DNA of 64,000 bases. Origin: Polytrichum commune (Eukaryota > Streptophyta > Polytrichopsida > Polytrichales > Polytrichaceae). The stretch is from assembly GCA_950295325.1 (NCBI GenBank), contig OX485803.1, forward strand, positions 69,703,554 to 69,767,553. The letters run 5' to 3'. The notes under the pieces are model-generated. The model was given only the letters and a program-made list of their open reading frames with translations. It made no database searches and had not been told where the DNA came from. Below are positions 23,984 through 34,815 of this stretch, in pieces. Each line of letters starts with the position of its first letter. Position 1 is the first letter of the stretch. A program made the position numbers and the translations under genes.

Positions 23984-25179
23984 CAATGTTTGGGGAGATG
24001 TTTTGGGCATAATCAGTGGAGATCTTAGTGTTCCCAAGACCAACCGGTTACCAGGGGTGGAGCCGGGGGGGGGGGGGGGGCTGGAGGGCTCAGTCCCCCT
24101 GACATCAACAGTAGAAAACTATGTCAAAACGACTACAAATTTTTCTTTTTCGTCTTGCAACTCCAATGTTAAAAATTTCGGGACGTGTAATACACCGTTG
24201 GAAAGGTGTTTTCAAGACCTTTCCAAGAGTATATTACAAGCCCCATAATTCCTAAAATTACAGTTGGTAAAAGCCAAAAACAATTTGCAATCATTTAGCG
24301 ATGCAGAGGAGGCTCGTCAAAAGAACCGCAATGCGAAAACGCTCAGGGGGGGGGGTAGTCATTGGTTGGAGTAGCAATATACGTGCGAACAAATGATAGG
24401 GTATTTTAAAAACATGGGGGCTAAAAATTATAAATGGACTTAAGAGTAATGTAGGGTATCAAAAATGTCACTGGACATCTTTAAAGTACTATAGGGTATG
24501 GAATAATAGGTAATTTGGAATTATAAGTAATGCAAGCCATTTTTCTATTAACCCAAAGTAGAAATTTACATAATGATAGCATGTGAAAAAAAGAATAGAA
24601 TTGAAAGTAATACGCCCCTATAAAATAGTGGTTGTTCACACCTATATCCTTAACTTTTTACCACACTGCCCCCCCCCCCGAGCGAAAACGACATCGATTC
24701 TCTTTTGCAATGTTTTCTACGAGTGCATTGAAGGAAAGCCAAGCATTTTCTTATTATTGGCAATGTTTATTGGTGATGATTGGATGGTTGATCTTATGAT
24801 CATCTATATCGAAAAGACCATTGCCAAAGCTTTGGATATTAACGACATTATCAAATTTTTATGGGGATGTCAGCTCGATGAGTCCAAATCTCTCAATAAA
24901 TAATCAATTTCAACCATATATTGAAATTTGAAAATGAAATATACATTTGCTTTCCATATTATGAGGCCAGCCCCCCCTGGGTCAAAATCCTGGCTCCACC
25001 CCTGCCGATTACATGTTGGCGTCTTTGGATTTTTTTTAAATAAAAAATGAAATTGAGGAACATTCTGTAAACTACTCTAAATGGAACAGTACTTTCCCTG
25101 AACTCTTGGATTTGAACCCGTTATTTCTCCATCTCAACCAGTTCATCTGTAACTAGCGGTCGGTCCTCCCCGTGCATTG
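23984..25179 (+). mobile_element. hAT-like MITE family 'CAGTG', copy 5, interrupted
   Basis: Ends are CAATGTTTGGGGAGA and, from the right, CAATGCACGGGGAGG. The family sequence stops at AACCGGTTAC (24051) and resumes at CCGATTACATGTTGG (25005), the gap being a 953-bp hAT-Tip100-type insertion. Confidence 0.8.
24052..25004. mobile_element. Non-autonomous hAT-Tip100-type element
   Basis: Terminal repeats are CAGGGGTGGAGCC and GGCTCCACCCCTG, the end type seen in plant hAT-Tip100 elements. The flanking 8-bp target duplication is CCGGTTAC / CCGATTAC (one later change). An open frame at 24583-24903 ends IEKTIAKALDINDIIKFL, which resembles the extreme C-terminus of ZMYM1-like hAT transposases; the rest of the transposase is missing. 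Long G tracts sit just inside the left end. Confidence 0.8.
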
Positions 25180-25677
25180 CTCACAACCATGAATTTATAG
25201 TTCGGGTAGGATCACAAAGAACATGCACCTTCCACACATATGATTTGAAGAAAATGAGTGTTTTATGTTGTCGCCTACATTAATGTTGCATCCACACTAT
25301 TTGAATTTTGGATGTAATTACCATATAAGACGATAGCATCGGTGTTAGTATTCTTTGGGATTTAAAGGATACTCAAATATACGTCTAAGTAGATTTTAGG
25401 ACATTTCAAGTGTCAAGAAGTAAGTATTGTTATCTCCATGTGGAGATACACACACTAATTATGGTACCTTTGTTGTGAGTAGAAAAGTATTGTCGACTGA
25501 TCGAAAAGAAAGAAAGAAATAAAATAAATGCCACCCTAGGATAGGCTGAAGGAACGAAACATTTTAAAAGTGTGTATCGTCCAAAACAAATCCAACTTCA
25601 AAACATATATGACTACCATCACATACCTAGATAGGTTGATATAAACATCAGCTCATGTTGGAGCAAACATGAATAAA

Positions 25678-25941
25678 TAAATAAATAAATAACCAACGTC
25701 AAGCAATCCAACTTGAATTTGAGCCCGTTGGCCCTACCTTGCTCAAGCATCCTCTTGGTGCCGGGTGGGGTTTACTGCCTACCTTGCGGTGGGTAGGCTC
25801 TGGCTTCCTACCTACTTAGTTAGTTTTTGTTCTTCGTCAAGTAGAGAGAAGATTCCACAACGGGAATCGAACCGCTAACCACTCCATTTGGAAATGGGTA
25901 CCTCTCCACTATCACCCGGTAGTTTAGGGTCATCTCAGACC
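25678..25941 (-). mobile_element. Complete tRNA-derived SINE with target-site duplication
   Basis: On the minus strand the element starts near 25941. It has an A box (TAGTGGAGAGG) and an exact B box (GGTTCGATTCC) about 27 nt apart, then a unique body, then GGCCAACGGGCTCAAATTC and a TTAT-repeat tail. Both flanks carry the 16-bp duplication AGCAAACATGAATAAA (25662-25677 and 25942-25957). The internal Pol III promoter looks intact. Its 3' end resembles the 3' end of the RNase H LINE at 33865-34815. Confidence 0.9.
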
Positions 25942-26197
25942 AGCAAACATGAATAAAGAGGCTCTTCGCTCTCGACATGCTACTGAAGTCTTTCAAGGGT
26001 GGACTTTACATTTGGTTCCAACGACATTGCGCAATCACATGTAACTAATGGTGTGGGGTGGTTGGTTGGGGGATTGTTTTAAGAACATCAGAGTACATGG
26101 ATTGGGCACCTTGGGGGTGTGTGGGTCAGTGAGACATACATTTGAATTCTGGGTTGATAACAATCATAATCCAAAATCCCTAGAGACCCAAGAGCTA

Positions 26198-26556
26198 CAC
26201 TAAATATCATCTTTAGTGTCACCGATTCTAATTGTCTTGCTCGATACTAATTGTAAACCGCGGTATAGTGTCACCCACACCAAATGTTAACCCAAAATTA
26301 TTTGTCACTCCTTGTAAATTTTTTTGCAAGATTATAGATTTACAAACGTTGCAATTACTGTCACATACCAAGTGGTTTTTCACCCAGATTTCAGTCATCC
26401 ATGACAATAGTTCATCACAAGTTGGTGACAAGAGAAGGTAGGGTTTTGGCCAATCGATGAACTCATCCATCATCCACGACAGTATTTGTTCACTTATTCA
26501 TGAGAAGCGTCATCCGAAAAGTTTCCATAGTGACATTAAATACCATATGACACTAA
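26198..26556. mobile_element. TA-flanked MITE family 'CACTAAATAT', copy 1
   Basis: The left end, TA then CACTAAATATCATCTTTAGTGTCAC, matches the copies at 32288 and 58556. The interior (CAGTCATCCATGACAAT, TGACAAGAGAAGGTAGGGTT, GATGAACTCATCCATC) is shared with the 32288 copy. The right end is rearranged, so the boundary is approximate. TA target use suggests a Tc1/mariner (Stowaway-like) origin. Confidence 0.65.
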
Positions 26557-27216
26557 ATATAACATTTATGCCCCCTCCCCACTTGACATTAGCTAAGCCT
26601 AAAAGTGGGTTCTTAAAAATGAGTGTTCACACCATCGGCAATATCTAGTGCCGAGCCTAGTTGGCAAATGATGTGGCATGGCTTAAAAGTGGAGGTTTTA
26701 AGCTAAAACTACCGACCCTCCCATCGGTATCTAGACATAAGGCAAGAATGTAGGACCTCTAAAAGTGTTGCCTCCCGCTCTTGTGATTGGTTGCTTTTAG
26801 TCTTAGCTATGAGGGCACGAGGAGCTCCATTAATAAAAAACCGATGGTAAGTATTAAGGCATTTGGGGATGGGACAAAAACTAACCCACATTCATTCGTT
26901 GGTAGATAAAACAATGAACATGTGTGAATGCTACTTAACTAAAACCTACTTGGAAATCTCCGGAGCAAATTCTTGTAGGTGCATTGGGATAGCTGGACGT
27001 GTCCGCTATAAGCGAGGAAGCTTTACCCGGGTTTTAGGGAAGTCTTTAGTTATTTGCTAATGTCAAGTGGGGAGGGGGCATTAGTGTAGTAACATATGTA
27101 TGATAGCACTTTAACAATACCACTTCCCCCCTGCTTCCCCGTAAGGTACGGCTGTCAAGGGTTGTCCACTTGTGTAGGCATATGTCTAGATTTTGTTGGG
27201 TGGTCTATACGGGGCA
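26557..27216. other. Spacer before the foldback element
   Basis: No recognisable gene or repeat. Confidence 0.4.
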
Positions 27217-27770
27217 CTTAGGAGAGGGGAAGGCTAAATCCCCTGTAGTAATGCACAGCTGGCTCGCGCGTGGCCACCATGGCACGTGGGCCCCACGGCG
27301 GTGCCTAGCCCATTTTACCCCCTAGGATAACAAATACGGCGGTACCTCACTAACGCCCGGGACACTGCGTAGTGTCCCGAACCCCAGTTGCCAGAACACT
27401 GCAACATCGAAACACTAATGTGTGTGGGCATGGCTGGGCATGGCCGCTTGACTACAAATCCCATATTGAGTGCACTTCACCTTCAAGGTCTAAAATCCAA
27501 TATATATCTACACTTCCAATTCGTAAATAAGCAATTGATTGGGATTTCATTCCGGAAGTGAAACCATCAATGGAGCACATAATTAACTTGGAGGTCAAAA
27601 ACATTACAAAATCCTTGTTAGCATTGAGGTTATAATTTTTGGGAGAAGGCTAAATCCCATGTAGTAACACACAACTAGCTCGCGTGTGGCCTAGCCCATT
27701 TGACCCCCCAAGGGTAACAAATACGGTGGTAACTCGCTGACGCCCGGAACATTATGCAGTGCCTCGAACC

Positions 27771-27899
27771 CTAGACGCCGGAACACTGCAACGCCGGAAC
27801 ACTACAACGCCAGAACACTACAACGCCAGAACACTACAACGCCAGAACACTACAACGCCGGAACACTGCAACATCGAAACACTGCAACGCCGGAACACT
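27771..27899. repeat. 16-bp tandem repeats inside the left foldback arm
   Basis: About eight copies of AACGCCGGAACACTAC with small changes. The matching stretch of the right arm (about 28764-28856) has about six copies, so copy number has changed since the arms formed. The open frame through this tract is a repeat artefact. Confidence 0.9.
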
Positions 27900-28886
27900 A
27901 ATGTGTGTGGGCATGGTTGGACATGGTTGCTTGACTACAAATCCCATATTGAGTGCCCTTCACCTTCAAGGTCTAAATCCAATATATATGTGCACTTCCA
28001 ATTAGTAAATAAGCAATTGATTGGGGTTTCATTCCCGAAGTGAAACCATCAACGAAGCACGTAAATAATTTGGAGGTCAAAAATGTTACAAAATCCTCAT
28101 TAACATTGAGGTTATAATTTTTGTGACTTATGATTTGAAATTGTCTTTGTCTTTCTAAAATGACACTTAAATTAGTATGTTGATTTTATATGTATATTTT
28201 ATGATATTTTATGTAAAGTTGTCTACTTTATTCATTGTAAAATGTCCAAACTGGAGTTAATTAATCATTGGAATTAATTCCAGTAAGTACATTCTATATT
28301 TTATTAGGCTCACTTAAGTTGGTAAGCATATTTTATTTATTTATTTAGGCTTAACTAGGATTAATCAAGATTCAATAGGCTTAATGACATTCAATCACAA
28401 TTAAATAGTTTGAATACGTATGAATACTTGTAAAAGTAGACAGCTTTACCTAAAATATCATAAAATCTACATATTAAATCAACACACTAATTTAAGTATC
28501 ATTTTAGAATGACAAAGATAATTTCAAATGATAAGTCACAAAAATTATATCCTCAATATTACTGAGGATTTTGTAACATTTTTGACCTCCAAATTATTTA
28601 CGTGCTTCGTTGATGGTTTCACTTCGGGAATGAAACCCCAATCAATTGCTTATTTATTAATTGGAAGTGCACATATATATTGGATTTAGACCTTGAAGGT
28701 GAAGGGCACTCAATATGGGATTTGTAGTCAAGCAACCATGTCCAACCATGCCCACACACATTAGTGTTCCGGCGTTGCAGTGTTTCGATGTTGCAGTGTT
28801 CCGGCGTTGTAGTGTTCTGGCGTTGTAGTGTTCCGGCGTTGCAGTGTTCCGGCGTCTAGGGTTCGAGGCACTGCATAATGTTCCGG

Positions 28887-29382
28887 CACGGGTAGATCAC
28901 TTAGCGCATTTTAAAAACGACGTGCGGCATAATATAGAGAGGATTAAAATCATTTGAAATAAGAATTATAAAGGAATTCCAAATAATGAAGGGGCCATTA
29001 AATGTAGACAATCCCATTATAAGTAAGTTAGATGGACATAAAATGTGGGCCATTATTTTTTGTAAAATTAATATAGGGGCTGAAGATAAGAATCCTAGAA
29101 GGTATGTTTAGTATGGTATGTAAATGGGTTTAGGACTCACGGGGATGGATGATGATTGGGATTTCCGTCTGTCCAAAATTACTTAAAAGGAATATAGAGT
29201 ACAAAAAATTGCAATGACTTGGACAATATAAGTAATGGAAGGGTGCAAACAAATGGGCCATTTTTGAAATTTAAGTAATTATAGGGAGGCTTTAATTCAA
29301 CCCTTGAAGGTAAATAGCCCCAAAACAAAAAAACCCCAGCCGCACGTAGTGCACAAAAATGCGTTAGAGTGATCTACCCGTG
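28887..29382. mobile_element. hAT-like non-autonomous element nested in the foldback arm
   Basis: Terminal inverted repeats of about 44 bp start CACGGGTAGATCACT and include GCATTTT and ACGTGCGGC. The 8-bp target duplication TGTTCCGG lies at 28879-28886 and 29383-29390. The opposite arm keeps the empty site once (27744-27751, reverse complement), proving the insertion came after the palindrome formed. No coding content. Confidence 0.9.
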
Positions 29383-29922
29383 TGTTCCGGGCGCCAACGA
29401 GTTACCACCGTATTTGTTACCCTTGGGGGGGTCAAATGGGCTAGGCCACACGCGAGCCAGTTGTGTGTTACTACATGGGATTTAGCCTTCTCCCAAAAAT
29501 TATAACCTCAATGCTAACAAGGATTTTGTAATGTTTTTGACCTCCAAGTTAATTATGTGCTCCATTGATGGTTTCACTTCCGGAATGAAATCCCAATCAA
29601 TTGCTTATTTATGAATTGGAAGTGTAGATATATATTGGATTTTAGACCTTGAAGGTGAAGTGCACTCAATATGGGGTTTGTAGTCAAGCGGCCATGCCCA
29701 GCCATGCCCACACACATTAGTGTTTCGACGTTGCAGTGTTTTGGCAACTGGGGTTCGGGACACTACGCAGTGTCCCGGGCGTTAGCGAGGTACCGCCGTA
29801 TTTGTTATCCTAGGGGGGTAAATGGGCTAGGCACCGCCGCGGGGCCCACGTGCCATGGTGGCCACGCGCGAGCCAGCTGTGCATTACTACAGGGGATTTA
29901 GCCTTCCCCCTTAGGAGAGGTG

Positions 29923-30146
29923 CAGTTCCCGGGAAGTTTTTGGGCATAGTCAGTCAAGATCCTAGTGATCTAAATCCAGCCGGTTACATGTTGACATCTT
30001 CTGGTTTTGCTTTATTTTTAGGTATATTCTTGTATAGATTCCTCTAACATGATCGCTAATTCTCCTGAAGTCTCCAACTTCAACCGGTTAATTCGCAAAC
30101 TCAACCGGTCCATCTGTAACCAACCGCCGGTTCTCCCCGAGCCCTG
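29923..30146 (+). mobile_element. hAT-like MITE family 'CAGTG', copy 6, with 8-bp duplication
   Basis: Ends are CAGTTCCCGGGAAG and, from the right, CAGGGCTCGGGGAGA. The exact 8-bp duplication GAGAGGTG lies at 29915-29922 and 30147-30154. The left duplication overlaps the right target duplication of the foldback element by 4 bp, so two transposons inserted side by side at one site. This copy fixes the family's ends and its assignment to hAT. Confidence 0.92.
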
Positions 30147-30154
30147 GAGAGGTG

Positions 30155-31534
30155 ATTACTAGATTAAGCTTTTTGTTTATTTGGGATTAATGCAAAGAAC
30201 GTATGGTAGCAACGTTTTCTTACTGGAGTCACATGTATATTTTGGTTGTAAGAGATTTGTGTTAGTCGGAGAGAAAATGTGCCGATTGACAAAGCGGACC
30301 ACTCCTTGTTGCCCGACAGTCAAGAGTGGTGAAGGGGGAGGGCATTCCAACAAGTAATCACAGTTGTTTGCTAGAGAGGAAATTCCTCTTTGTAGGCCTT
30401 TTTGTGTTGGAGGGTGGTCTCTTGGAATTTGTCTTGGCAATAGGTGAATTTGAGGCTTTCGGCCCGACGAGAAGGGATTTTTTTTTGAGCTCTCGATATG
30501 CGACCTCTCATCAAGCACCACAACATTACTAAGGAGCTAGATGGTGGTCTCTTTGCCAAGAAAGAGGATGCAATCAAAAAACTCCAAATCCTCAGTTATT
30601 TGTCGGAAAATTCACAGTTTAGAGCATGAGTGCTCCCCATAAATGGGGGATCCCTAAATGAAAGGAGAAATTACCCTCCCCCAACACCTAGTTCCACATA
30701 ACGCAGCCAAGGAGCCAAGTAAGGTAGGTGGCTCTTAAGTGGCTCGTTTTCTAAATCAGACCCCCTAGATTTCTCATTAGTATGTGGTTTGGTGAGGACC
30801 AAAGAGCAAACAAATCATAAAGACACATGTTGAAATGAGATAAGCCTACATCTTCAAACATTCATAACTACTTTACACTCAATGATGAACACAATTGACA
30901 GGACCTATGTATATATCAAGTTAAGAAGACACCAACAAACATGCACTTCCGATAACCATAACTAAAGCAGAGAAGGTCCGAGTTTTACACACGTTCCATC
31001 GCAGATCCGCTAATGATGCAACACAGATTTGTTTGTGTAAATCGAATCAGTCGAAGCTGGGGAACTTGGAAAACGAACAAAATAACACCCACACACCTCA
31101 CCGTTACGACCCTCTCGGAAACGCTTGTAACATTCTCGAGCGCTATTATTTCATCCACCCACAAACATTCATCTAGTGGGCGCCACTCCATCCATCTCTC
31201 CATCCCCCATAAAAGCCCGGTGCGCAATAAGTGGAATGCCGACCCTCCCTTGTGTCAGGAGGGTAGGTAGTTGAAATCTGGGTGGATATTCGCACCCCAT
31301 CCCTTTTGGACATATCTCGGCTTCAACCCTTTGTCTGTATAGCCTTTTCCCTCAGGCTTCTTCCTCTTCATCTTCTTCCTCTTCCTCCTCCCCTTCTTTC
31401 TCTCAGATGTTTGGACGTACACTACAACACACACCACCCATGTGACTCCTCAGCAGCTGCATCGGCTCGTCAACGCTGGCCCCTCAGACTCCGCCGGAGT
31501 GGGATTTCATGTCAGGGAAAGCGTCGGGAGGGGG
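30155..31534. other. No recognisable gene
   Basis: Open frames at 30177-30521 (minus) and 31282-31584 (plus) have no recognisable domain. A pyrimidine-rich tract (about 31355-31410, CTTCCTCTTC repeats) accounts for part of the latter. CCATAAAAGCCC near 31207 is a possible TATA-like element. Confidence 0.35.
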
Positions 31535-32300
31535 CCCGGTGGTGCACCCCCCACGTGTTGTGTTGTGTTGTGTTGTTTGGCTAACAAAACAATGCGATGG
31601 CACAAAGGTATGGGGGTGGGGTGAGGGTGAGTTTCCACGTGGGCCGCTTGCCCACTAGATTCTAGATTAGAGTGGGTGGGAGCAATGATCGGGAGAACAA
31701 CGACAAGTACGCTGAATATGATGTTGAGCCTGCTGGTTCACCCCCGCGTGTCGTGTTGTGTTGCGTTGCTCAGCTAACAAAAGGATGCGATGGCACCAAG
31801 ATATGGGGGTGGGGTGAGGGTGAGTTTCCACGTGGGTCGCTTGCCCACTAGATTCTAGATTACAATGGGTAGGAGCGATGATCGGGAGAACAACGGCAAC
31901 TACGCTGAATATGATGTTGAGCCCGCTGGTTCACCCCCGCGTGTTGTGTCGTGTCGTGCTGCGTTGCTCAGCTAACAAAACGATGCGATGGCACCAAGGT
32001 ATGGGGGTGGGGTGAGGGTGAGTTTCCACATGGGCCGCTTGCCCACTAGATTCTAGATAACACTGGGTGGGACGATGATCGGGAGAGAAGCAACTGCTAC
32101 ACTAAATTTGTTGTTGAGCACGTTGGTTTACCCCCATGTGTTGCTTTGCTTTGCTCAGCTAACAAAACAATGCGATGGCACCAAGATATGGGGGTGTGGT
32201 GAGGGTGAGTTTCCACGTGGACCACTTGCCCACTAGATTCTAGACAATAGTGGGTGGGAGCAATGTTCAAGGGAGAAGCAGCCACTACGCTAAATATGCT
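31535..32300. repeat. Four-copy tandem array (~187-198 bp) built on a nested MITE pair
   Basis: CTAACAAAAC followed by ATGCGATGGCACC recurs at about 31581, 31774, 31972 and 32159. Each unit runs through GTGAGGGTGAGTTTCCAC and TTGCCCACTAGATTCTAGA. It then ends with a CAATG-type hAT MITE terminus joined at TA to the terminus of the CACTAAATAT MITE. Only the last unit continues into full-length MITEs. The array therefore arose after the two insertions, by repeated duplication of flank plus MITE ends. Confidence 0.88.
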
Positions 32301-32851
32301 ATTGAGTGTGTCACCGATTGTAATCGTCTTGCTCAATGCTAATTGTGAACCACAGGTAAGTGTCGCCAGCACTATGTGTTGACCCATTAGTATTTGTTGT
32401 TCTTTGTAAAAATAAAAATAAAAATAAAAAATTGGGGGGGGATTATAGATTTACGGTGTTTCTTATACCGTCACTTACCAAGTGATTTTTCATCCACATT
32501 TCAGTCATCCATGACAATTTTTCATGACAAGAGAAGGTAGGGTTTTGGGCCAGTGGATGAACTCATCCATCGTCCATGACAGTATTTGTTCACTTATTCA
32601 TGAGTAGTATTTATCCCAAAGGGTACTGTAGTGGCATTAAATACCATATTCAGTGTAGTTACAGATGAACTGGTTGAGTTTGAGACAATTGAAGTTCAGG
32701 ACTTCGGGAAAATTACCAATCATTCTAGAAGACTCTATAGAATATATCTCAAATTAATAAAGACAAACCAAAGGATCAATGCGTGTAACCGGTTGGACTT
32801 GGAAACACTAGGATCTTCATCAATTATGCCCAAAAATTTCTCCTAACAATG
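32261..32851 (-). mobile_element. hAT-like MITE family 'CAGTG', copy 7, interrupted
   Basis: The left end CAATGTTCAAGGGAGAAGCAGCC and the remainder (GTTACAGATGAACTGGTTGA onward) are separated by the TA-MITE at 32288-32655. The right end reads inward as CATTGTTAGGAGAAATTTTT. The 8-bp flanks are GGTGGGAG (32253-32260) and GGTTGGAG (32852-32859), a target duplication with one change. Confidence 0.82.
32288..32655. mobile_element. TA-flanked MITE family 'CACTAAATAT', copy 2, nested
   Basis: Ends are CGCTAAATATGCTATTGAG and, from the right, CACTGAATATGGTATTTAAT, flanked by TA on both sides. It sits inside hAT MITE copy 7 at the TA of its GTAACTA motif. The interior is homologous to 26198-26556. 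Confidence 0.85.
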
Positions 32852-33864
32852 GGTTGGAGGTGTTCTCATGTAGATAAATAAAAGCATTCAACCAAATAAC
32901 CACATTTTGGTGGCCTACTAGAATGTGGAGGGCCGTGGTCTTGGACCGCTAGACTTCCATGCGCCCACTAAACACTTGAAATAACAATAGTTGGGTTGGC
33001 ACATACGAACACCACCCCATCATATTCCATCTACATTTGGCCGTATTCCCACTAGACTTTAGTGGGCGAGCGGCCTACATAGAAACTCACCCTTATTCGG
33101 TTACTTTTCTTGATTGGACACCTATAGTTGATTGGTGGTGTGTGGTAATAAGTGATAATCAACAAACAAACATTGTAAACACACATGCTCAACCCTTATT
33201 ATCCCCAAGGTTTTGTGTGTTTAGGATTAGGTATAACGTGAGATTTGCAAGGTTGCTTTATGAAATATCAATGAAGCAAAATTGTTGACACAAACTCAAA
33301 GAACACATCCATACAGTTGGACCTTCTCTATAAGGTCATGAGCTCTGTGTACAAGCACCATTTCGACAGCAAAAGACTTGAGGAAAACTTCATAAAATGA
33401 AGATGATGGACCATTGCTTTGCTTGAACATTTTGTAGATGTCTTCATGTTATGAAGACTTATGACATATTTTAGAATGCATAACTGAAAATGGTCATACG
33501 TGTGGAGTGTGAACAACATTCATTAATGAAATTGAAACCTTGTCATTTTTGTTTTTAAAATATGATAATTTACTTCTAACTCAATTATCATGCATACAAA
33601 ATCATCTTGGTGATGCACCTAGAAAATTTGAAACAAAAATGATGCAAATTGCATTTCTTGTGGTTTATTTAAGTTTGGTGCTTTGAAAATTAATATTTAG
33701 AAATTCCAACTTTCAAATTTCAAATTTCATTTGAAGATTGGAAGTCAGTAGTTTTCATAATATAGCAATTCCGTTGGGAAAACCGTTCATTGGTTGGGAG
33801 GTTGGCCTTAAGCTCACTGGATAACCAAAAATAATATGGTAAACCCAAATCCACCTTTCAAAAC
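32852..33864. other. AT-rich DNA with an inverted fragment of the 31.5-kb array unit
   Basis: 33045-33090 (CCCACTAGACTTTAGTGGGCG, then AAACTCACCCT) is an inverted, diverged piece of the tandem unit at 31535-32300. Nothing else is recognisable. Confidence 0.4.
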
Positions 33865-34815
33865 ATAAGAAAGAAAGAAAAGAAAAATAACACTTGTATC
33901 TAGGTACTGGCGGGAATGTGAGCCCGTTGGCCTAATGCTAATCACAGTTGTCCGTGATGCAATTTAAGTTGTTATGCCTCCTTTGGGAGGTGGGCTATGG
34001 TGGTGTAACAGTTATCCTAGGTTCATTGAGGAGGGGGGACGGGTGCTTGTTTGTTGTCGAGTTTTCCTTTGTTTAGGATGAGGTATGTGAGGTATTTGAT
34101 GGCATTCATGTGTATACTTTTTTAAAAGTTTTTGATGCTTGATTTTGGGATGTTTAGAATGGCAAGATTTTTAATGGAATGTTCATGTAAAGCGCCTCTC
34201 ACCCCAACTGTGATGGTAATGAGGGGTTTTCCATCCATTTTTTTGTATGATGTTTATTAGTGGGTTGTATTTGGTATGATTGTGTGTAAGGGCTTGATCG
34301 GGGAATCTGTCATGGCAGTATGTGAATTCTATGAATTGGACTATGAGTGCAGGAGAGGGGGATAGTGGTGGTCAAGTCTAGTTCGGGGATCATATTATGC
34401 ATAGGATGTCCAGTCTTATTTTGGCTTGACATTGGCATGTTGTTTGTGTACATGTGCATTTGAGGAGCCAATGCGGAAATGTTTGGTCAGGTGGTTTGTT
34501 GTTAAGATTGCTTGCATTGGTTAGTGTGAACAACCAAGTGTTTGTGTTGGCTTGTAGTGTTTGGGTGATGAGATGTACCGCTTTGTTGTGTCATGCAATT
34601 CTTAGGTCCTTCATATATGGGTTTTCGCATGTTGATAGGAGGTGAGGCCATGTGTCTATGTCATTGTTATGGCACAGTGTGCAATTGGGATTTTGGTGTG
34701 TGAGGGGTCAGAAGATGTTTTTCCTGTGGTTACCCATCTATTGGGCATATATGAATTTTAAAGTTTGAGTGATTTGGGCATCTGGCACACTTTCAATTTT
34801 GGAAAATTTTCAAAT
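33865..34815 (-). mobile_element. Relic of an RNase H-type LINE, C-terminal third
   Basis: On the minus strand the translation, with several stops and at least one frameshift, gives ITQTLKFIYAQ, NCTLCHNNDIDTWPHLLSTC (a CCHC-type zinc module), HNKAVHLITQTLQA, FPHWLLKCTC, FIEFTYCHDRFPDQALT, ITVGVRGALHEHSI and a terminal KYLTYLILNKGKLDNKQAPV before a stop at 34023-34025. The 3' UTR contains GGCCAACGGGCTCACATTC and a pyrimidine-rich end. The homologous relic at 56520-57840 supplies the preceding RNase H domain. Inactive. Confidence 0.75.

Larger units (their letters stand above)
27226..29909. mobile_element. Foldback Mutator-like element with ~1-kb arms
   Basis: Both ends start GGGGAAGGCTAAATCCCCTG and are flanked by the 9-bp duplication CTTAGGAGA (27217-27225 and 29910-29918). 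The length of the duplication and the long terminal repeats fit a non-autonomous Mutator-like (MULE) element. The outer 420 bp of the arms differ at only a few positions; the inner parts are about 95% alike. Each arm holds two related ~420-bp units, the second starting GGGAGAAGGCTAAATCCCAT (left arm about 27648; right arm ending about 29497), so the terminal repeats are nested. The loop is roughly 28235-28430. No transposase is present. The right arm is enlarged by a nested hAT-like insertion at 28887-29382. Confidence 0.9.

Noticed and set aside
27771-27899. Possible CRISPR-like array
   Set aside because: The 16-bp units are contiguous with no unique spacers, are mirrored in the other arm of the foldback transposon, and the DNA is from a plant.
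27759-28043. 94-codon open frame as a gene
   Set aside because: Its peptide is a translation of the 16-bp repeats and of transposon arm sequence.
31282-31584. 100-codon frame with a Leu/Pro-rich start
   Set aside because: It follows a CTTCCTCTTC pyrimidine tract and runs into the tandem array; no domain recognised.
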